Assembly: GCA_950295325.1 (NCBI GenBank)
Contig: OX485809.1
Span: forward strand, 20,660,144-20,724,143
DNA length: 64,000 nucleotides
Origin: Polytrichum commune
Taxonomy: Eukaryota; Streptophyta; Polytrichopsida; Polytrichales; Polytrichaceae
Direction of reading: 5' to 3'
Shown piece by piece: positions 1-13,441 of the stretch (positions are counted from its first letter, which is position 1; each line of letters opens with the position of its first letter). The notes below the pieces were generated by a model. That model ran no database searches. It was not told the DNA's origin and saw only the letters and a program-made list of their open reading frames with translations. The position numbers and the translations under genes are program-made.

Positions 1-171
1 CTCCAATGACACACTTATACTACACTTTTGCGAAATTGTTTACATGTAATAGAAATGTGTTTGTCTACCTTATATAAAACAAGGAGCCCACGAATAAACA
101 TTCCATGTTCATCAAGTTTACTATAAATCAAGGGTAATGTAAGGCCCTCCGTCTCCAATGAATCCTACTCT

Positions 172-2410
172 TGAGGACCTTACTATGCTCATAATTTGGT
201 ACCCAATTTGAATCGATGCACACCATGGTCATCGTAATGTCATGCTATCTCCCTTAATCTCTTGACTTAGAAATGGTGACAAAATCGGAAGGAATTTTAT
301 TTTTGAATAAATTAAAAATATTGAAGTGTTAAAAAAAAATAGGCATGTCATTTAATGTTTCACAACTAAAATTGAGACGCATAAAGCATCAGAGTCCAAT
401 GTAAAATACTTATTTATTTTCCTTTTAGACAATCACATAGTCCCATTATGCTCCCATAACATTATTCAAACCTATAACACTATATTACGTGGGACATAAA
501 ATATTTTAAAGAATATTCTTGAATATTTTTCACATTCAACATGAATGTGAGTAATATTTGAGAATATACCGTGGAATATTGTTAGTCCCATAGAACATTG
601 TTACAAATTTGAATAATGTTATGTCCAATTGTATCAAAATTTTGAGCTTTTAAATGATGTCTTCATTATGAGCACAAGGTTCAATATCATTGTGACACGT
701 GTTAATTTGGTGTACATGCTTAAGTATAAGTTGTCCCACATACGATTCAATTATAGGTGTTTGATTAGAAAGAATGACCACATGAGGCCCCTGTACTTTA
801 ATGAATGAGACCCACATAGCAAGACCCACACAAGTACGGGCTTCATGCCCTCACCAAACGTAAACATGTTGCTAAAGGACGCTCTAAGCTTTGATCTCAC
901 TTTATTGCAAGATATTTGTTGTGTCTGTAGCCATTTCCTCAAACATTTTTGAAGCTAATTTAAATAATAATCTAGTTTTATATGAAAGCAACAAAATTGA
1001 AGCTTGTTAAATGGTCAAATAGATACCCCTATTTCAAACATTTATGTTGATTGTTGAGTCTAGAATCGTTGACAAATTTTGAGCATGTGGTATAGTTTCT
1101 TTTAAACATAAGTTTTGTTTACATCCACATTTAGATTCACACCTAACCACACACCACTAGAGATAGGTGTTTGAACTTGAACAAGTAACCACACCATGCA
1201 TGCATACATTATCAATATTTTCACTCATTGTTGTTACTGGTAGAGCGTATATTCCACATTAGTTTAAATCAACGGTGGAGAATCAAAGCATTTTGTAAAA
1301 TAGAATGCCCACCAACAAATTTGGAGGCGAATTATGTAACATGAGGCTTCCACCTCCAAATCCCCCCCCCCCTTCCATTTACACTATAAAACTATGGCAC
1401 AAATTCTACAGATGTATCAACCAATGTTCGACTGGAATTGTCTTTTTCATATACCATTTGGAAATCTATAATGAGGACTTCACATTTTTTATACCAATAG
1501 GGTTTGGATATTTAACAAAAACTTTGTTTATGATAACATATGGGTATATATACCATGCCAAAACCTTAAAACCTAAGAAATTTACCCTAGTATCGACATC
1601 CCCTCAACATGGCTTAGTATAGTGATGATACAAATAACAACACGGGTATATCTAGATTCTCTCCCCTTGACATACCTAATATCAATATTTGACTAGTATT
1701 AAATTTTTGATACTCACAAGTTGATTCTTTGATACCAATATTGTTGTTGATTATATATGAGATGCATTCACCTACATACCATACCAACACTAGTATCAAC
1801 TTTGTGTCGGGTATCTAAGTCCGGCATGGGTATGAATAACATTACAGGTACATGCATAAAATATACAACCAACATGTCTTAGTGTTGATATTGACACCCA
1901 CTTGATATTTGCAAACCAATGCAAGATTAAATGGTATCGAGTGTATTAAAGCTATGGACATTTCATAGTTATTTTCAATACCATGACTTTGTCACATAGC
2001 AAATTATATGGTTTTTTTTTCAATACCCTTATTTACCTATAATTGACATTTGCTTCTCAAGTGTACATATCCCACCCTCATTATGGATGCTCTTTCATTT
2101 CACTTGTATAAAGGGTAGGATTTGCCTCTCGTACTTTTACAAATGAATGAATGAATGTGTAAACAATATGCATCTGTTGGATAACTACATGTTACTAAAT
2201 GGGAACTGAAAAACAATATAAAAATGTTTATCATTCAAGGAGGGAAATAACCTCGCATTAACAACGGTCAACGATTCTTGGGGTCAAATGTCTTCTTCCT
2301 TTTTTAACAAATTAACTGATCATTCAATACAATGTGGTTGGACATGATGTCTACCTACGGTTTACACTTTTTGAAGCTCGTATCCGTTTCATTACACTTG
2401 TTAAATGGGC
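172..2410 (+). repeat. Left arm of the long inverted repeat
   Basis: Pairs with 4890-7186 in reverse orientation. It contains a C tract near 1365-1377 that matches a G tract at the equivalent place (about 6107-6118) in the other arm. Short ORFs in the arm are not conserved between the two arms, so I call none of them genes. Confidence 0.75.
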
Positions 2411-3180
2411 ATCTATGTAGGGCTAGGGAAGAAAAAGACACATATGGCACACATGTGCCAACGTACACGAGTGTGAAGAAGGAATATTGTTTTAACAACC
2501 AGTTCCTTTGGATTCTGGTTTTGTGTAGATGACATTGACATATATGTGAGGGGAAGCAAGAAAAAGTAGGTGATTGATCAACCAACTGTATTGAAAATCT
2601 AGCATGTGAGGGTTGGCATAAACCTTACTCGTGAGGAGGTCAACACCACGAGGCACTATCACCATGTCGTCGGTTGAGAACAATGCTAAACCTCTCCCTC
2701 CCCCCCCCCCCCCCGATTGCATTTCCACATTCCTCCGAACGTACATGTGCGCCCTAACACCAAGTTTGTAAAACCATTTGTTGGAATATGACAACACCGT
2801 TCTTGGAACAAAAGAATAAAGGGGGGAACGCAATACACATGACTAGATATTATGTGATGGGTGTCACATCCATCCCTTACATTGGTTGCAAATGCATCAT
2901 GTTCATATTCTCCAAGAAGGAGAAATACATACCCCATGCCCATTCCATATATGTTGTAATGCACTTGTCTTGACTTTGTGAGGATGTCATCTTTGGCATT
3001 TGGAAAGAGGGTCCAATGGGTTTCATGCAAATAATTTTATTACGTGTTCATGTGCTTGTGCAAGGTTGACTACACCAACGACAAGTTCATTCACACACCC
3101 ACATTCAACTACAATAAGGTGATACATCTATTGGAGATTGCGGGTGTGGTTGAACAAATGGCACAGGGGTACATATGAAG
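2400..3180 (+). pseudogene. MULE transposase C-terminal relic (SWIM region)
   Basis: Nucleotide and residue matches run collinear with the 3' end of the transposase at 53416-56989. 2500-2560 ('gattctggttttgtgtagat') matches 56318-56350. The VTSIPY stretch near 2865-2880 matches the same motif near 56690. 2955-3035 matches the SWIM finger coding region, and 3085-3165 (HTPTFNYNKV-like) matches the FMHAPSFSYNEV end. The reading frame is broken many times, and a C tract of about 15 interrupts it near 2700. This is a much older copy of the same transposase family as the giant element. It sits between the two inverted arms. Confidence 0.7.
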
Positions 3181-4889
3181 TTCATGAAAACATACACTAA
3201 CATTTTCCTACTATATGTGTATGTATGTATGTCCAACGTTAATGAAAAACATACCAATAGTGCACCTAAATGGTTGTCTGTCACAATAAAGTGTTGCCAT
3301 TTCAATGGCATGCTTGACATATCAATAAAGTGTTTGTGACTGTGTATTGGCAAACCTATGGTAATAGGGTGCATTTCAACATTTGAGTATCATAACATTG
3401 TTCAATTACTATTAGTTATTTCATTTTAATAATATCAATGAGATATTTCACCCCAAGTTTACCATGCTTAATCTGTTGGAAAAAGATTACAAGCATGTTA
3501 TAATTTGGAATACTATGTGACTTATTCATGGCCCCACCCAACCTACAGTGACCATTGAATAATGTTATGATTTCCCACTAAGATAGGTCCCAAATATTCA
3601 ATCAAAATCTTTTGTTGAGCATATATTATGGGTCATTTTGTTGCCCATTGGTCGTTGTTGATTGATCACATGCTAGCTTCCCTCATGCACTGGCATGTGT
3701 CAAATGTGTGTAGTGGACAAAGATGTTAGAGGGGGGAATAAGAATTTGCCAGACCATGTGGTGTGTATCCTTTATTTGCCCATGTATTGGATGTACCAAT
3801 GTTTAAGTGATTGTGTAATTTGAGCATCTATGCATTTGGGTGATGATCAAAAACATTTGGAAATGATTGAGTGGATGAGGGGGTTGTTAAGCCATTTTAC
3901 AATGTATGGATAATGGGGAAGGATAGTGGTAATGGTTGGCAAGTATGTTCATTTTGTATGCAGGGGTTAACGTGTCCAATGGGTGTGGTATGTGGATGTT
4001 GTGTGAGTAATTTGGAGCTCTAGAGAAGGCGTGGTGGGGTGTTGTAGGATTGAAACATTGTGATGGTTTGTTAGCCCTAAACTTGGCGAGTTTCTCAACA
4101 TTGTCTTTGTCGAGAAATCCCGAGTGTGCACAAATTTTATGGAGGAAAATTGGGTAGTATTGGTGGGAGAGGTGTCAGATTATGATTTGTATAAGTAATT
4201 TGTATAGGTTATTATGTTGGGAGGATGGGTGGCGGATGTGGTTAGTTTTAATACTCCATAATTTGGAGGCATATAAGCTTTGTCACAATCGAAGGCACCA
4301 AAGTTGCTTTGAAATTTCTCATGGCTTAAAAAAATACGAAGTTATAAAAGACTTGGATAAATCCTTAACTCACTATTTTGACTAATAAGCTATGTTCAAC
4401 TTGGCTGATGGATGTTCTCATAACCTTGGAGATCAGAGAAACTAAGGAAGAAATCAAAAAAAGAAAAAAAACAAGTTGTTGTGGGCGTGGAATCTCCATC
4501 CCATGTACATAAAAAAAATGTGTTTACAATTACACAACCATGACCAATGAAATATTTCTTCCCCAATTTGGTACCGGTATTAACATTAGTGGAAAGTATG
4601 GGCGCCATTGTCTCAAGTGGTTGTTCCCATGGGTCACAAAGTTCTTGCAAAACAACTTGTGAGCCGCATTGCTCACGAGAAGTTTCAACAAGTTTGTATG
4701 TTGATTTTTAAAGCATGACATTCAACTTCTAGTAAAATAGTGTACTATATATGGTGGTTCCTCTTGCTTGAGGTTAAGACATGCATCTCATCAAATTGTT
4801 CTCTAGTTCCATTCAATAACAGTTACTCATAATGCAAGTGTACATTGTTTGCTCATTGAATTTATATGTAAAACATGGGAGGAAAATCC
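3181..4889. other. Spacer of the inverted-arm element, no gene recognised
   Basis: AT-rich sequence between the transposase relic and the right arm. There are short ORFs on both strands with no recognisable domain. It may be rotted internal transposon sequence. Confidence 0.5.
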
Positions 4890-7186
4890 TACCCTTTGTA
4901 CGAGTGCAATGAAACGGATGTGAGCTTTATGAAGTATATATCTTAGGTAGACGTCATGTCCAATAACATTGTATCAAATGATCAGTTCATTTGTTTAAAA
5001 CAAGACATCCAACATTTACCAAAAAAACAAAACAAAATCCATTGTCAATGGGGTTTGTTTTCACCTTGATTGATAGATATTTTATTTTTAAAAATATATA
5101 TCATTTAGTAATATGTATTCATCATGCAAGTGCATTTTGTTTACACATTTATTAGTTTGTACAAGTAAATGAAAATTTGTCCATAATGAGGGTGGGATGT
5201 GTACCGGGAGACTATGGCACTCCGGACACTCACAGTTGTTGGTTTGTTCTATTTTGTCATGTGTGAGGATTTACATGAATAGGAATTCATTGAAATTGCA
5301 TTTGGTTGAGGGCCCGGTCACATATGACTTCACACTACACTTGAGGATCCGTGACCACCCTACATGATTTTGGAGGACAACCTCCGGACACCTTCTCTTG
5401 GGCTTTCACAATTTCATGGTCACGGCTCTTGGCTCATGTGTGAAGTGGCCATGTGATACAACTGACAATTAATCAGTAAGGATAATATGGATATATTTAT
5501 TTATTTATTGAGGCATGACAAGTAATGGCATATTATAACATTCATGAAATGTCCAAGGCTACACTACATGTGATACCATTGAACATTGCAATGATGTGCA
5601 AACATCAAGCGGGTGTCAAATATTAACATTGGGGCAAAGTCATGTTGGGTATTTCATGCCAATACATGTATCGTCATCGGATAGCCATGTTGAACCTAGA
5701 TACCCGTGCAAAGTTGATACTAGGGTTGGTCTAGTATACAAGCAAAATGTATGGTATCAATAATCAACATCAAATATGGTATCAAAGAATCTACCCATGG
5801 ATTTCGAAATTGCAATATTAGTCAATATATTGGCATTTGGTAGGTATTGCCATGAGAGAGAATCTTTGTATGCCCAGGTCCTTATTTGGTCGTTACCATT
5901 TTTAATCATGTTAAGGAGATCATGTTGATACTAACGTGATTTTGCTTAAATGTGAAGGCTCTTGCATGGTGTATAGACTCAAATGGTATCAAAGTCCTCA
6001 TTATATATTCCCATATGGCATATAAAAAGACGATACCATTCCAACATTGGTTGACACATACATGAAATTTGTGCCATATTTCTATAGGGTAATTGAGACG
6101 AGTGGGGAGGGGGGGGGGTGCCTCGTGTTGTGTAATTGTCCTCTATATTTGTTGGCGGGCATCCTATTTTACAAAATGCTTTGATTCTCCACCTTTGATT
6201 TGAATCAACATGGACCATGCAATCTATGAGGGACTACAATGATTGAAAATATTGCGAAAAAGTGTGTGGACCTTACATGATCACTTTTCTTTATTAAACA
6301 CCTATATATCGAGTGGTGTGCAGTCAACTATGAATCTAATAACATGCATAAAAGACATGTCTTTCATAAAGATTGGATTATGTGTTCAAATTTTGTTAAC
6401 CATTCTAGACTCACAATTAACATAAGTAGGTGGGGGGGGGGGGGAGCAGGGGACATGTTTCACCTTTTAATAATAGCCTTAATTATCTTCACTTTCATAC
6501 TAAGAAATATTATATTCGTATGAGCTTCAAAAATCATGAGGAAATTGACTACATACACAATTTAGGATTGGCATTCACATGGTTTTGTGTGTTTGTGTGT
6601 TTTGCATCCCATGAGAAGTGAGTGTAGAGCTTAAAATAATTATCTAAGACATGCTTAATGCATCAATCTCTTTATGTTTGGTGAGGGTCCAGGGCCCTTC
6701 TGTGTGGTGTCTTGTTATCCAAGTCCCAACTATTAAAGTATGGGGACCTCACTAGGTCACCCTTCCTAATCAAACATCTACAATTGAATTCAGCATGGCA
6801 AGGCTTATACTTGAACACAAAACACATGTCACAATGAGAATGGAACGTGTGCTCATACTATAGACATCATTTAAAGTTCAAATTTTGACACAACTAGGAG
6901 TGTGGCGGGCCGTTGTGATTGTTTAAAGGAGGAGAAAAATTATATCTTTGAATTATGATAATTGTTGCGTCTCATCTTTAATTATGGTAATGGAAAGAAC
7001 AATGTTCGTTTTCTTAAAACACCCCACCAAGAGTTTGCTCGGGTAGATTGGGGTAGGGTGGGGGTGCTTCCAAACTTGTTGTCATTTCTAGGTCGTAAGG
7101 TTACGAGGATAGCATGACATTACGATGGCCGTGGAATACATTGTTTCAAAATCCAATATCATATTTTTAAGTACATTAAGGCCCTC
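4890..7186 (-). repeat. Right arm of the long inverted repeat
   Basis: Reverse complement of 172-2410. G tracts occur near 6108-6118 and 6431-6443. Confidence 0.75.
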
Positions 7187-7189
7187 AAA

Positions 7190-7245
7190 GGGGAACGCTA
7201 CCATGTGAGAGGTGAGTGGGACATGCGAGCAGTGAGAGGAATAAA
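7190..7245 (+). repeat. MULE-end-like heptamer array
   Basis: Reads GGGAACGCTACCATGTGAG followed by degenerate GTGAGNN heptamers. This is the same layout as the ends of the giant element at 43232 and 57640 (GCTATC, then five GTGAGNN units). A second, weaker match lies at about 7378-7410 (GGGAATGCTATAACATATGAG). Both point rightwards and no partner end was found, so they look like orphan termini. Confidence 0.5.
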
Positions 7246-7734
7246 CAACATGAATATAAGGGCACTTGGATCTTATAACCGTGGATCTTGGCGATATGAG
7301 ACATTATGGGAATGCTTAGGAATGCTTAGGAAAATTAATGAGCCCAAATCCTCATTATTGGGAGGGTTTTAGAAAGGGGGAATGCTATAACATATGAGCA
7401 GTGAGAAAGGCAAATACACCCATTAGTATCCTATACCCATGGCAACTTGGCATAAAGAATACCAAGTTTGTTCAATTATATGCAAACAAAGAGAAATTAG
7501 CCTAATTTAATGTCTTACTCTACTTTGAATAATGAAAAACAGGGGGTTGACTCGAGGTCGACTCGGTAGATAAGAATAACTTATATGAATTATTGATGAT
7601 TTGCCATTGCTTATCCCAATATTCATAGTTAGCTTGAGTGACCTCCTCCATTTTCCTTACGCAAACCAAATGTAATGCAACACTAGTTTCAAAAGTGGGC
7701 AAGAGGTTGACCCCAAAAAAACATTTTCTATAAT

Positions 7735-8390
7735 TTTATTAAATTTTTTTTGTAGATTTTTCCACATGTTGACCCTTTTGAAGGCCCATCAAAGTCCAAT
7801 AGTTATGGATGGAGTGGCCGGTCATCAACCTAGGGGCCCTCCTTCCACAAAATAGGAGGGTCATACTTGGCATTTGGGGTCCATTCATGGCTCTTAAGGG
7901 TACCCATTTAGCCGTCTCAAGACAACCCATTGGGGGATGTTAGGATGCTCAAATGGCTACAAGAGGATTGTAATGATGAGGGGGAATCACATGAGCCAAC
8001 CCCTCTCAACTGATTGAGCCCGAAAAAAAAACCCCAGGGGCACTTGAAGGGGCTAGAATGTGGAAAAATAATCAACAAAAAAAATTCATAAGTGTAAATA
8101 TTTCCGTCTTGGTGCCGAGATGACAATTTCCTTAATTTTGAATATTTTAAGCTTATTCTTCCACAATTTGACCTTTTCAAAAGAGCCCTTCAAAATTCAA
8201 AATTTTGGATGGAAGGAGGGGATTGGTCATCAACATACTCCCCTCCCCCTCCCCCTTCCTTTCACATAACAAGAGGCTCGTATTTGGCATTTGGGAGTCC
8301 ATTGAAAATTTGAAAGGGCTTGAATGTGGAGAAGAAAAAAAAACCAAACTCTTTATTAGTGTAGGTTAATAGTATGTCGCCCAAAATAAA
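7735..8390 (+). repeat. Two-copy direct duplication of about 400 bp
   Basis: 7740-8110 and 8150-8390 share the same order of motifs: 'ccacatgttgacccttttgaa', 'ggtcatcaac', 'cttggcatttgg', then 'gaatgtgg' followed by an A-rich run. The copies are diverged. No coding potential is recognised. Confidence 0.6.
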
Positions 8391-9379
8391 TCTCATCTTT
8401 TTATATTGGAATATTTTGTCAAATTTGATTTTATTTATTTTATACTATTGCTGAAATGTGGAAAAACTACAAAAAATTATGTAGATTTTTATTGGCAGTT
8501 TTATTGTAGGATACAAGTTGAACTCTAGTATACCCTAACTCATTGTAAAGAATGTGAGTTAGCATAAAACTACAAGACTATGTAGATGGTGTGTAGAACT
8601 CCATGATTTTATCTTGTATGAGCAAATACTAACTATATGGCCATCTTCTCAAGTTTATTTATCCCACATAAATTGTGAACACTACCACTTATATAAAGAA
8701 TAGTGTTATCCTTCCAAGTCTTCCTTACATGGAACTCAATGGGCATTGTGAACGCCTATTACCTACTAGTTGTGTATTGGTGAACAAGCTAGAATTGATT
8801 TTATTTTATTTGAAATTGTAAAAAATTAAGTGCCGGACTAACTTTTGGAAAATTGATTAATCGTAAGACACAAGTATGCAAGACTAGCTCTTAACATATT
8901 GTGGGCACTTCTACTCCAAAAACAATTTTGTTGGATTGCATGAAAAATGGTCTCATCAAGTTAGCAATTGTGCATCACTAAGATTGTTATTTCAAGTTTT
9001 CTAGTTTGAGTTGAGATGCAAAAGTTACAAAAGGTCAAATTGAAAATTTTCTTTGTCTTTAATAAATCATATCCAGTATGCTCTCCCAACCAATTTGAGA
9101 CTCCAACCTAGAATGGTGTCTATTTTGACCACATCCCCCGATCTTATTGTGACATATATATATATTTTTGGTGTCTGTTTTGAACTACAAACCTTGCCAC
9201 ATACCACTCGAATATAGGCATGACGTCAAAAAGAGTGACCACATAAGTCATGCATACATCTACAAAATTGCAAGTCTTGTGAAATGATTTCTCCACCCTT
9301 TGAAGATCACATAAGGTATGTGGGTGTTATTCGGGTCATTTTCATACTCTCCAACTTCTACTAATTGAATTTCCACAAC
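8391..9379. other. Intergenic, nothing recognised
   Basis: AT-rich with no credible ORF, repeat pair or RNA gene seen. Confidence 0.4.
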
Positions 9380-9720
9380 AAAACTTGGATTGCTTCGGCA
9401 AATCTATGATGAAGCATTGACAAAAATCAAAACCTCCCATGATTTAGTTATGCTTATCAAAAGTGCATATTCGTTGATTCCTTGCTTGGATACATAGGTC
9501 CTCCTACTTGTGTTCACTATTGAGTGTGAAGTGTTTAATATAGTTTGAAGGCATAGTCCAAATCTCTTTAAACGTGTGTCTCTATGCTTATTGTTGTTAA
9601 TCCTCACCTAATTACACACCAATTAAATATAGGTGTCCGATCAATTTTTTTTTGGAATAACACATGCATACTTCAGCCTTCACAACATTCTTGAGACATG
9701 CTAGTTACCTATTGTTCCAC
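9380..9720 (+). repeat. Dispersed repeat, copy 1 (partner at 22330-22640)
   Basis: Shares collinear stretches with 22330-22640 in the same orientation: 'ttcactattgagtgtgaagt', 'ccaaatctcttta', 'cacaccaattaaatataggtg' and 'acacatgcatacttcagcc'. It is also distantly like parts of the 0-7 kb arms. Family unknown. Confidence 0.6.
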
Positions 9721-11305
9721 TTCTATTCAAAAGAAAACAATTCCTCCCTCATTGTAAATTGAATATTCAAATTGATTGTGCATCATCCACCCATTTTGAT
9801 TCTAGCATTTATCAACATATATGGTAGATTGGCTTATTTCCAATAAACCCCCCAATCTTAATACATGAGTCCCCTAAAGCTATGAAGTTCCACAACGAAG
9901 AAGAAGAAGAAGAAAAAGAAAAAGAAAAACTTTGGTCTCCAAAGGAGACCGGAGTGAATAGAGTGTATGTTCATAAAACATTGTTGGCCATACCCTAGGG
10001 TGATGGCGTTAGATGTAAAACTACTTCACCCTTTGCAGGGAGTAGACACTATATTAGTGACGATACCCTTTACCGGTAACCGGTAATATGTGACCTTTAG
10101 TAGCAGTAGTCATCGTGGCACAAAGTTCTACTCATGTAGATGTCATTTTCTAACGTGATGTGAAAAGCTGTGAAGTTGCACGCATATTGCCATCACATTT
10201 GGCGTGATGAAAAAGGTCAGTTAAGAGGGCACAAATTTGGGTGCCTTGAAAAGGGAAAATTGTCTCCTAGTTTTTACAAATAAGTCGACCTATGTTATGG
10301 ATATGGATTGAGAGAGAATCTTGTCATTGGAAAGTTATGCTAATTTCAAAACTTGGAAATAAATTGTGATATTTTTGTTAAATAGTGTGATATCAATTTC
10401 CAGACATGTGAGAAAATACTCTAGTATCACATTTGTACTACACATAAGGTCAAGATATCTATAACCGATAAAATAAGAGAGTTTGCATTTGTTTAGGAGG
10501 AGTAATAGCATGGAATAATTTTTCTTGCAGAGAGAATCGTATTCCAAGGAGAATGCAATTTATTATGTTTTTTTCTTCGTGAATTTGGAAATTGCTACAA
10601 ATGTTGAAGCAATAAAGTTAGGGTAACACACAATTGATCTATAGGTTAACCCATAATTGATCATCTAAATGCTAAGGCTTGGCTATGACAATTGTCAAAA
10701 CTCTTATGAGGGTAATCAATCACAAGCCACCACCACGTAAACCTCATATTTGTTCATTCACCTTAAAAATATAGATCTCATCCATGTTGGCATTACATAA
10801 CCCTAGTGAGCGGTTAAATGAACATGGTTGATCATGGATGACTCAACCTTATGTGAATTGCTTACGGTTAATTGAAATGGGGTTGGCTACGTTACCCATC
10901 CCAATTTATATTAGAGGGATACATTCTCAACCAAGACCCCATGGGCAATCTATAGGGTACATGAAAGTTGATCGGACTAGGATTGGATTTCGATCATGCT
11001 AGGATTGAATTCCGATCAGATCAAGAACCAATAGTGCCATGACACATGTCTTGGTTTTGAGTGCTAAAGTGAGAAGGACCGAGCAATTATGGCATACTCT
11101 AGACATTAGTAATACGTTCATGACAACTTTTGGCTTCAAAACTTCATGATAATTTCAATGTAAGAAATCAAATTATTAGACAATTTGCAATGCTCACGAT
11201 TTCTATCTTCCTATACGGGGAAAAAAATGCACATCCTTTATACTTGACACCGAAATCTTAAGTGATCGGTTATGGGCACCTCTACTCTAGTTTGGGAAAA
11301 CGAAC
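9721..11305. other. Intergenic with a purine-rich simple repeat
   Basis: Contains an (AAG)n/(AAAAG)n tract at about 9897-9929. No gene seen. Confidence 0.4.
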
Positions 11306-11449
11306 ATGGCGATCTCGTTGAGAAATGTTATGCTTGTTCTATTCTTGATGATCTACTTGGAAGCTTTATCCGATGACCGATTCTTGAGAATGGCGCCAAC
11401 CTTGCCAAATAGAAAATTTTATGAGTCACAACATCTAGGTTTGCCATAG
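11306..11449 (+). CDS. Possible small secreted protein or lone signal-peptide exon (47 aa)
   Basis: The ORF begins MAISLRNVMLVLFLMIYL, a short basic start followed by a hydrophobic stretch and a small-residue cleavage-like site (EALS). About 25 polar and basic residues follow before a stop at 11447-11449. The signal-peptide look is the only support. No homologue is recognised, and a 47-codon ORF arises easily by chance in this AT-rich DNA. It could also be the first exon of a secreted or receptor gene whose remainder is lost. Confidence 0.25.
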   Translation: MAISLRNVMLVLFLMIYLEALSDDRFLRMAPTLPNRKFYESQHLGLP

Positions 11450-11650
11450 ATCGATACCTTGGAATGAACGTGCCCACATTCACCTCATCTCATTGCATGG
11501 GTCTACTATCTTAATTTGTTCCCATGTGTAAGCTAGATAACATAGGAGCGGGAATATTAAACGAGACCACACATTACTTGGGTAGATAAGACTTTCATCT
11601 CGCACCTCTTCGGTGATAACAAAGAATAGTTCCATGATCGGTGTGGAATT

Positions 11651-11834
11651 CATGAAGCATAGGTATGCCGTTCTTTGAGGTCTTAAGGATGGATAGATTG
11701 TTCTAGGATATTTTATATGCCATTGTGCCATGATCATGCATGAAGCATAGGTATGCCGTTCTTTGAGGTCTTAAGGATGGATAGATTGTTCTAGGATATT
11801 TGATATTTGATATGCCATTGTGCCATGATCATGC
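11651..11834 (+). repeat. Recent tandem duplication, 88-bp unit
   Basis: The unit starting 'catgaagcataggtatgccg' at 11651 recurs at 11739 almost unchanged. The second copy has a small extra 'gatattt' insertion. The near-identity indicates a recent event. Confidence 0.9.
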
Positions 11835-12024
11835 GAGTCGGGTTTTTGTTCTTGGAATGTGGTTCTCATGAAAACAAGGAAGGGCCCATGATATAAGTAC
11901 AAAATGCCAACTAAAAGCAAACTCCCGTAAGCTTACACTTGCTTCCAATCGTTGAATTAGTTTCTCAAGAACAATGACCGAACCTTGTGCTTCATGTAGT
12001 GAATCTACCCATGGTTGATTACTA

Positions 12025-12414
12025 CACTAAATATTGTATTCAGTGTCATATGGTGTTTAATGTCATTGTGGTAACTTTTGTAGTGACACTTTCTATGAAT
12101 AAGTTTATAAATGTTGTCATCCCAATTTACTTTCAGTTCATCCAAATGCCAATTACCAAAACAAAGTTGGGTATAATTTGCATCCTAACAAATGCGTGAT
12201 GAAATATTGTCATGAATGATTGACAATTGGAAGAAAATTTACTTAGTAAGTGATGGTAAATGGAAGAGCGTAAAACTATAATGCCCATAAACCATTACAA
12301 GGAACGACAAAAAAACATTATGTTAAATTTCAGTGTTGGTGACACTTCGTTAGGGTTTACATTAGTACCAAGCAAGACAATTAGAATCGGTGACACTAAA
12401 TACATTGTTTAGTG
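12025..12414. mobile_element. MITE with CACTAAATA-type TIR, TA target site (family M, copy 1)
   Basis: The left end CACTAAATATTGTATTCAGT mirrors the right end at 12390-12414. Both ends are flanked by TA (12023-12024 and 12415-12416). Length is 390 bp with no coding capacity. The same termini occur at 22826-23181 and 63276-63493. The TA duplication fits a Tc1/mariner-type mobiliser. The CACTA start resembles En/Spm ends, but those make 3-bp duplications, which are not seen here. Confidence 0.6.
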
Positions 12415-12416
12415 TA

Positions 12417-13048
12417 GAGTTTAGTGGCCAGTATAACCAATAGTCTACTAGAAAATGTTGTGCAATAAAAAAACAGGGTCTCATTGAAATTTCAAAGCAA
12501 ATGTTAACGATTATTTAAACTTTGATTGTATCGCAATATATTTTGAGATTATAATAGGTGTATATGAGAATATTCAATACATACACGGGAATATTCCCAT
12601 AATAAAGTGCACTACTTCATTATTCTCCTAAAAAATCCCATAAATGCACATGAGCTTTTAAACTACAAGGGAGTTACCCCTTTGGTAATCGCAATGTTTG
12701 TGGAATTAAGATGCCTCAAAATTTACAAATCTTTGACCACCTATCAATCTATAAATTTCGTTTTGTCGCACACTAGGCGATTCTTGAAAGTGTGTCAAAT
12801 GCATGAAAGAAATCCAATAGTCCTTGTGCAATTATAGTGTTGTATATAAAGGGGCTTAAACAATTTTCATTTATTATGTCCACAAGGGTGAGAAGGCACT
12901 AGAATTTGAGGAGAAATGATGTTCTTTAAGGCATTATGAGGCTAATTCAAAATGGAGAAGATAAAAATTGACAAAACATGAACCGACTTGCTTGTCCCAA
13001 TGGATGCAACCAAGTTATCGGTTCTAGCCTCTTGGATTAGATAGGTGG
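12417..13048. other. Intergenic, nothing recognised
   Basis: AT-rich with short random ORFs only. Confidence 0.4.
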
Positions 13049-13051
13049 TTA

Positions 13052-13438
13052 GGGCAAGCCCAGTGACCCTGCACTTGCATCTGCATTTGCGCTTTCTCAT
13101 CCGCGATGCGGATGCAGATGCAAGATATTGGTCCATTCACCCTGCTACACCCCAAAATGGATGTAAAATAATACAGGAAGTGCATAACTCCCTGCATTTC
13201 GGCGAGATATGCAGGGAGCCTACTATCAGCTAAGGACAAACAACTTCATGGCGACTTTTAACTAAAGACATCTCAATATGGTAATGCCGCTGAAAACTAC
13301 AAATCATTTTAGAGGAAATTATGAGGTAGTAAGGTAGAATGAGTGGCAGTTTTGCCTGGGTCTACATCTGCATTCTAGGTGGAGGCCACTTTTCATTCCC
13401 GGATGCAGATGCAACTCCAAGAACGACTGGGCTTGCTC
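13052..13438. mobile_element. Tourist/Harbinger-like MITE, TTA target duplication
   Basis: The left end GGGCAAGCCCAGT is mirrored by ACTGGGCTTGCTC at the right end. A second inner match (TTGCATCTGCAT) occurs on both sides. TTA flanks both ends (13049-13051 and 13439-13441). A 387-bp element with TTA and a G(G/A)GCAAGCCC end fits the PIF/Harbinger MITE pattern. The inner parts have self-complementary stretches such as 'gcatctgcat...gcagatgc'. ORFs inside are incidental. Confidence 0.75.
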
Positions 13439-13441
13439 TTA

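Larger units (their letters stand above)
172..7186. mobile_element. Decayed DNA element with very long inverted arms around a MULE transposase relic
   Basis: The sequence from about 172 to 2410 reappears as reverse complement from about 7186 back to 4890, with many substitutions and indels but unbroken collinearity. Easy anchor points are 1275-1330 with 6140-6200 (the 'gagaatcaaagcattttgta' stretch), 230-250 with 7100-7130, and 2085 with 5190. The spacer contains a relic of a MULE transposase C-terminus. The simplest reading is a MULE-type element with long terminal inverted repeats; an unrelated inverted duplication of a repeat is the alternative. I found no clear target duplication. It is old and has no usable gene. 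Confidence 0.7.

Noticed and set aside
11480-11737. 85-codon minus-strand frame
   Set aside because: No domain; it overlaps the 88-bp tandem duplication and lacks support.
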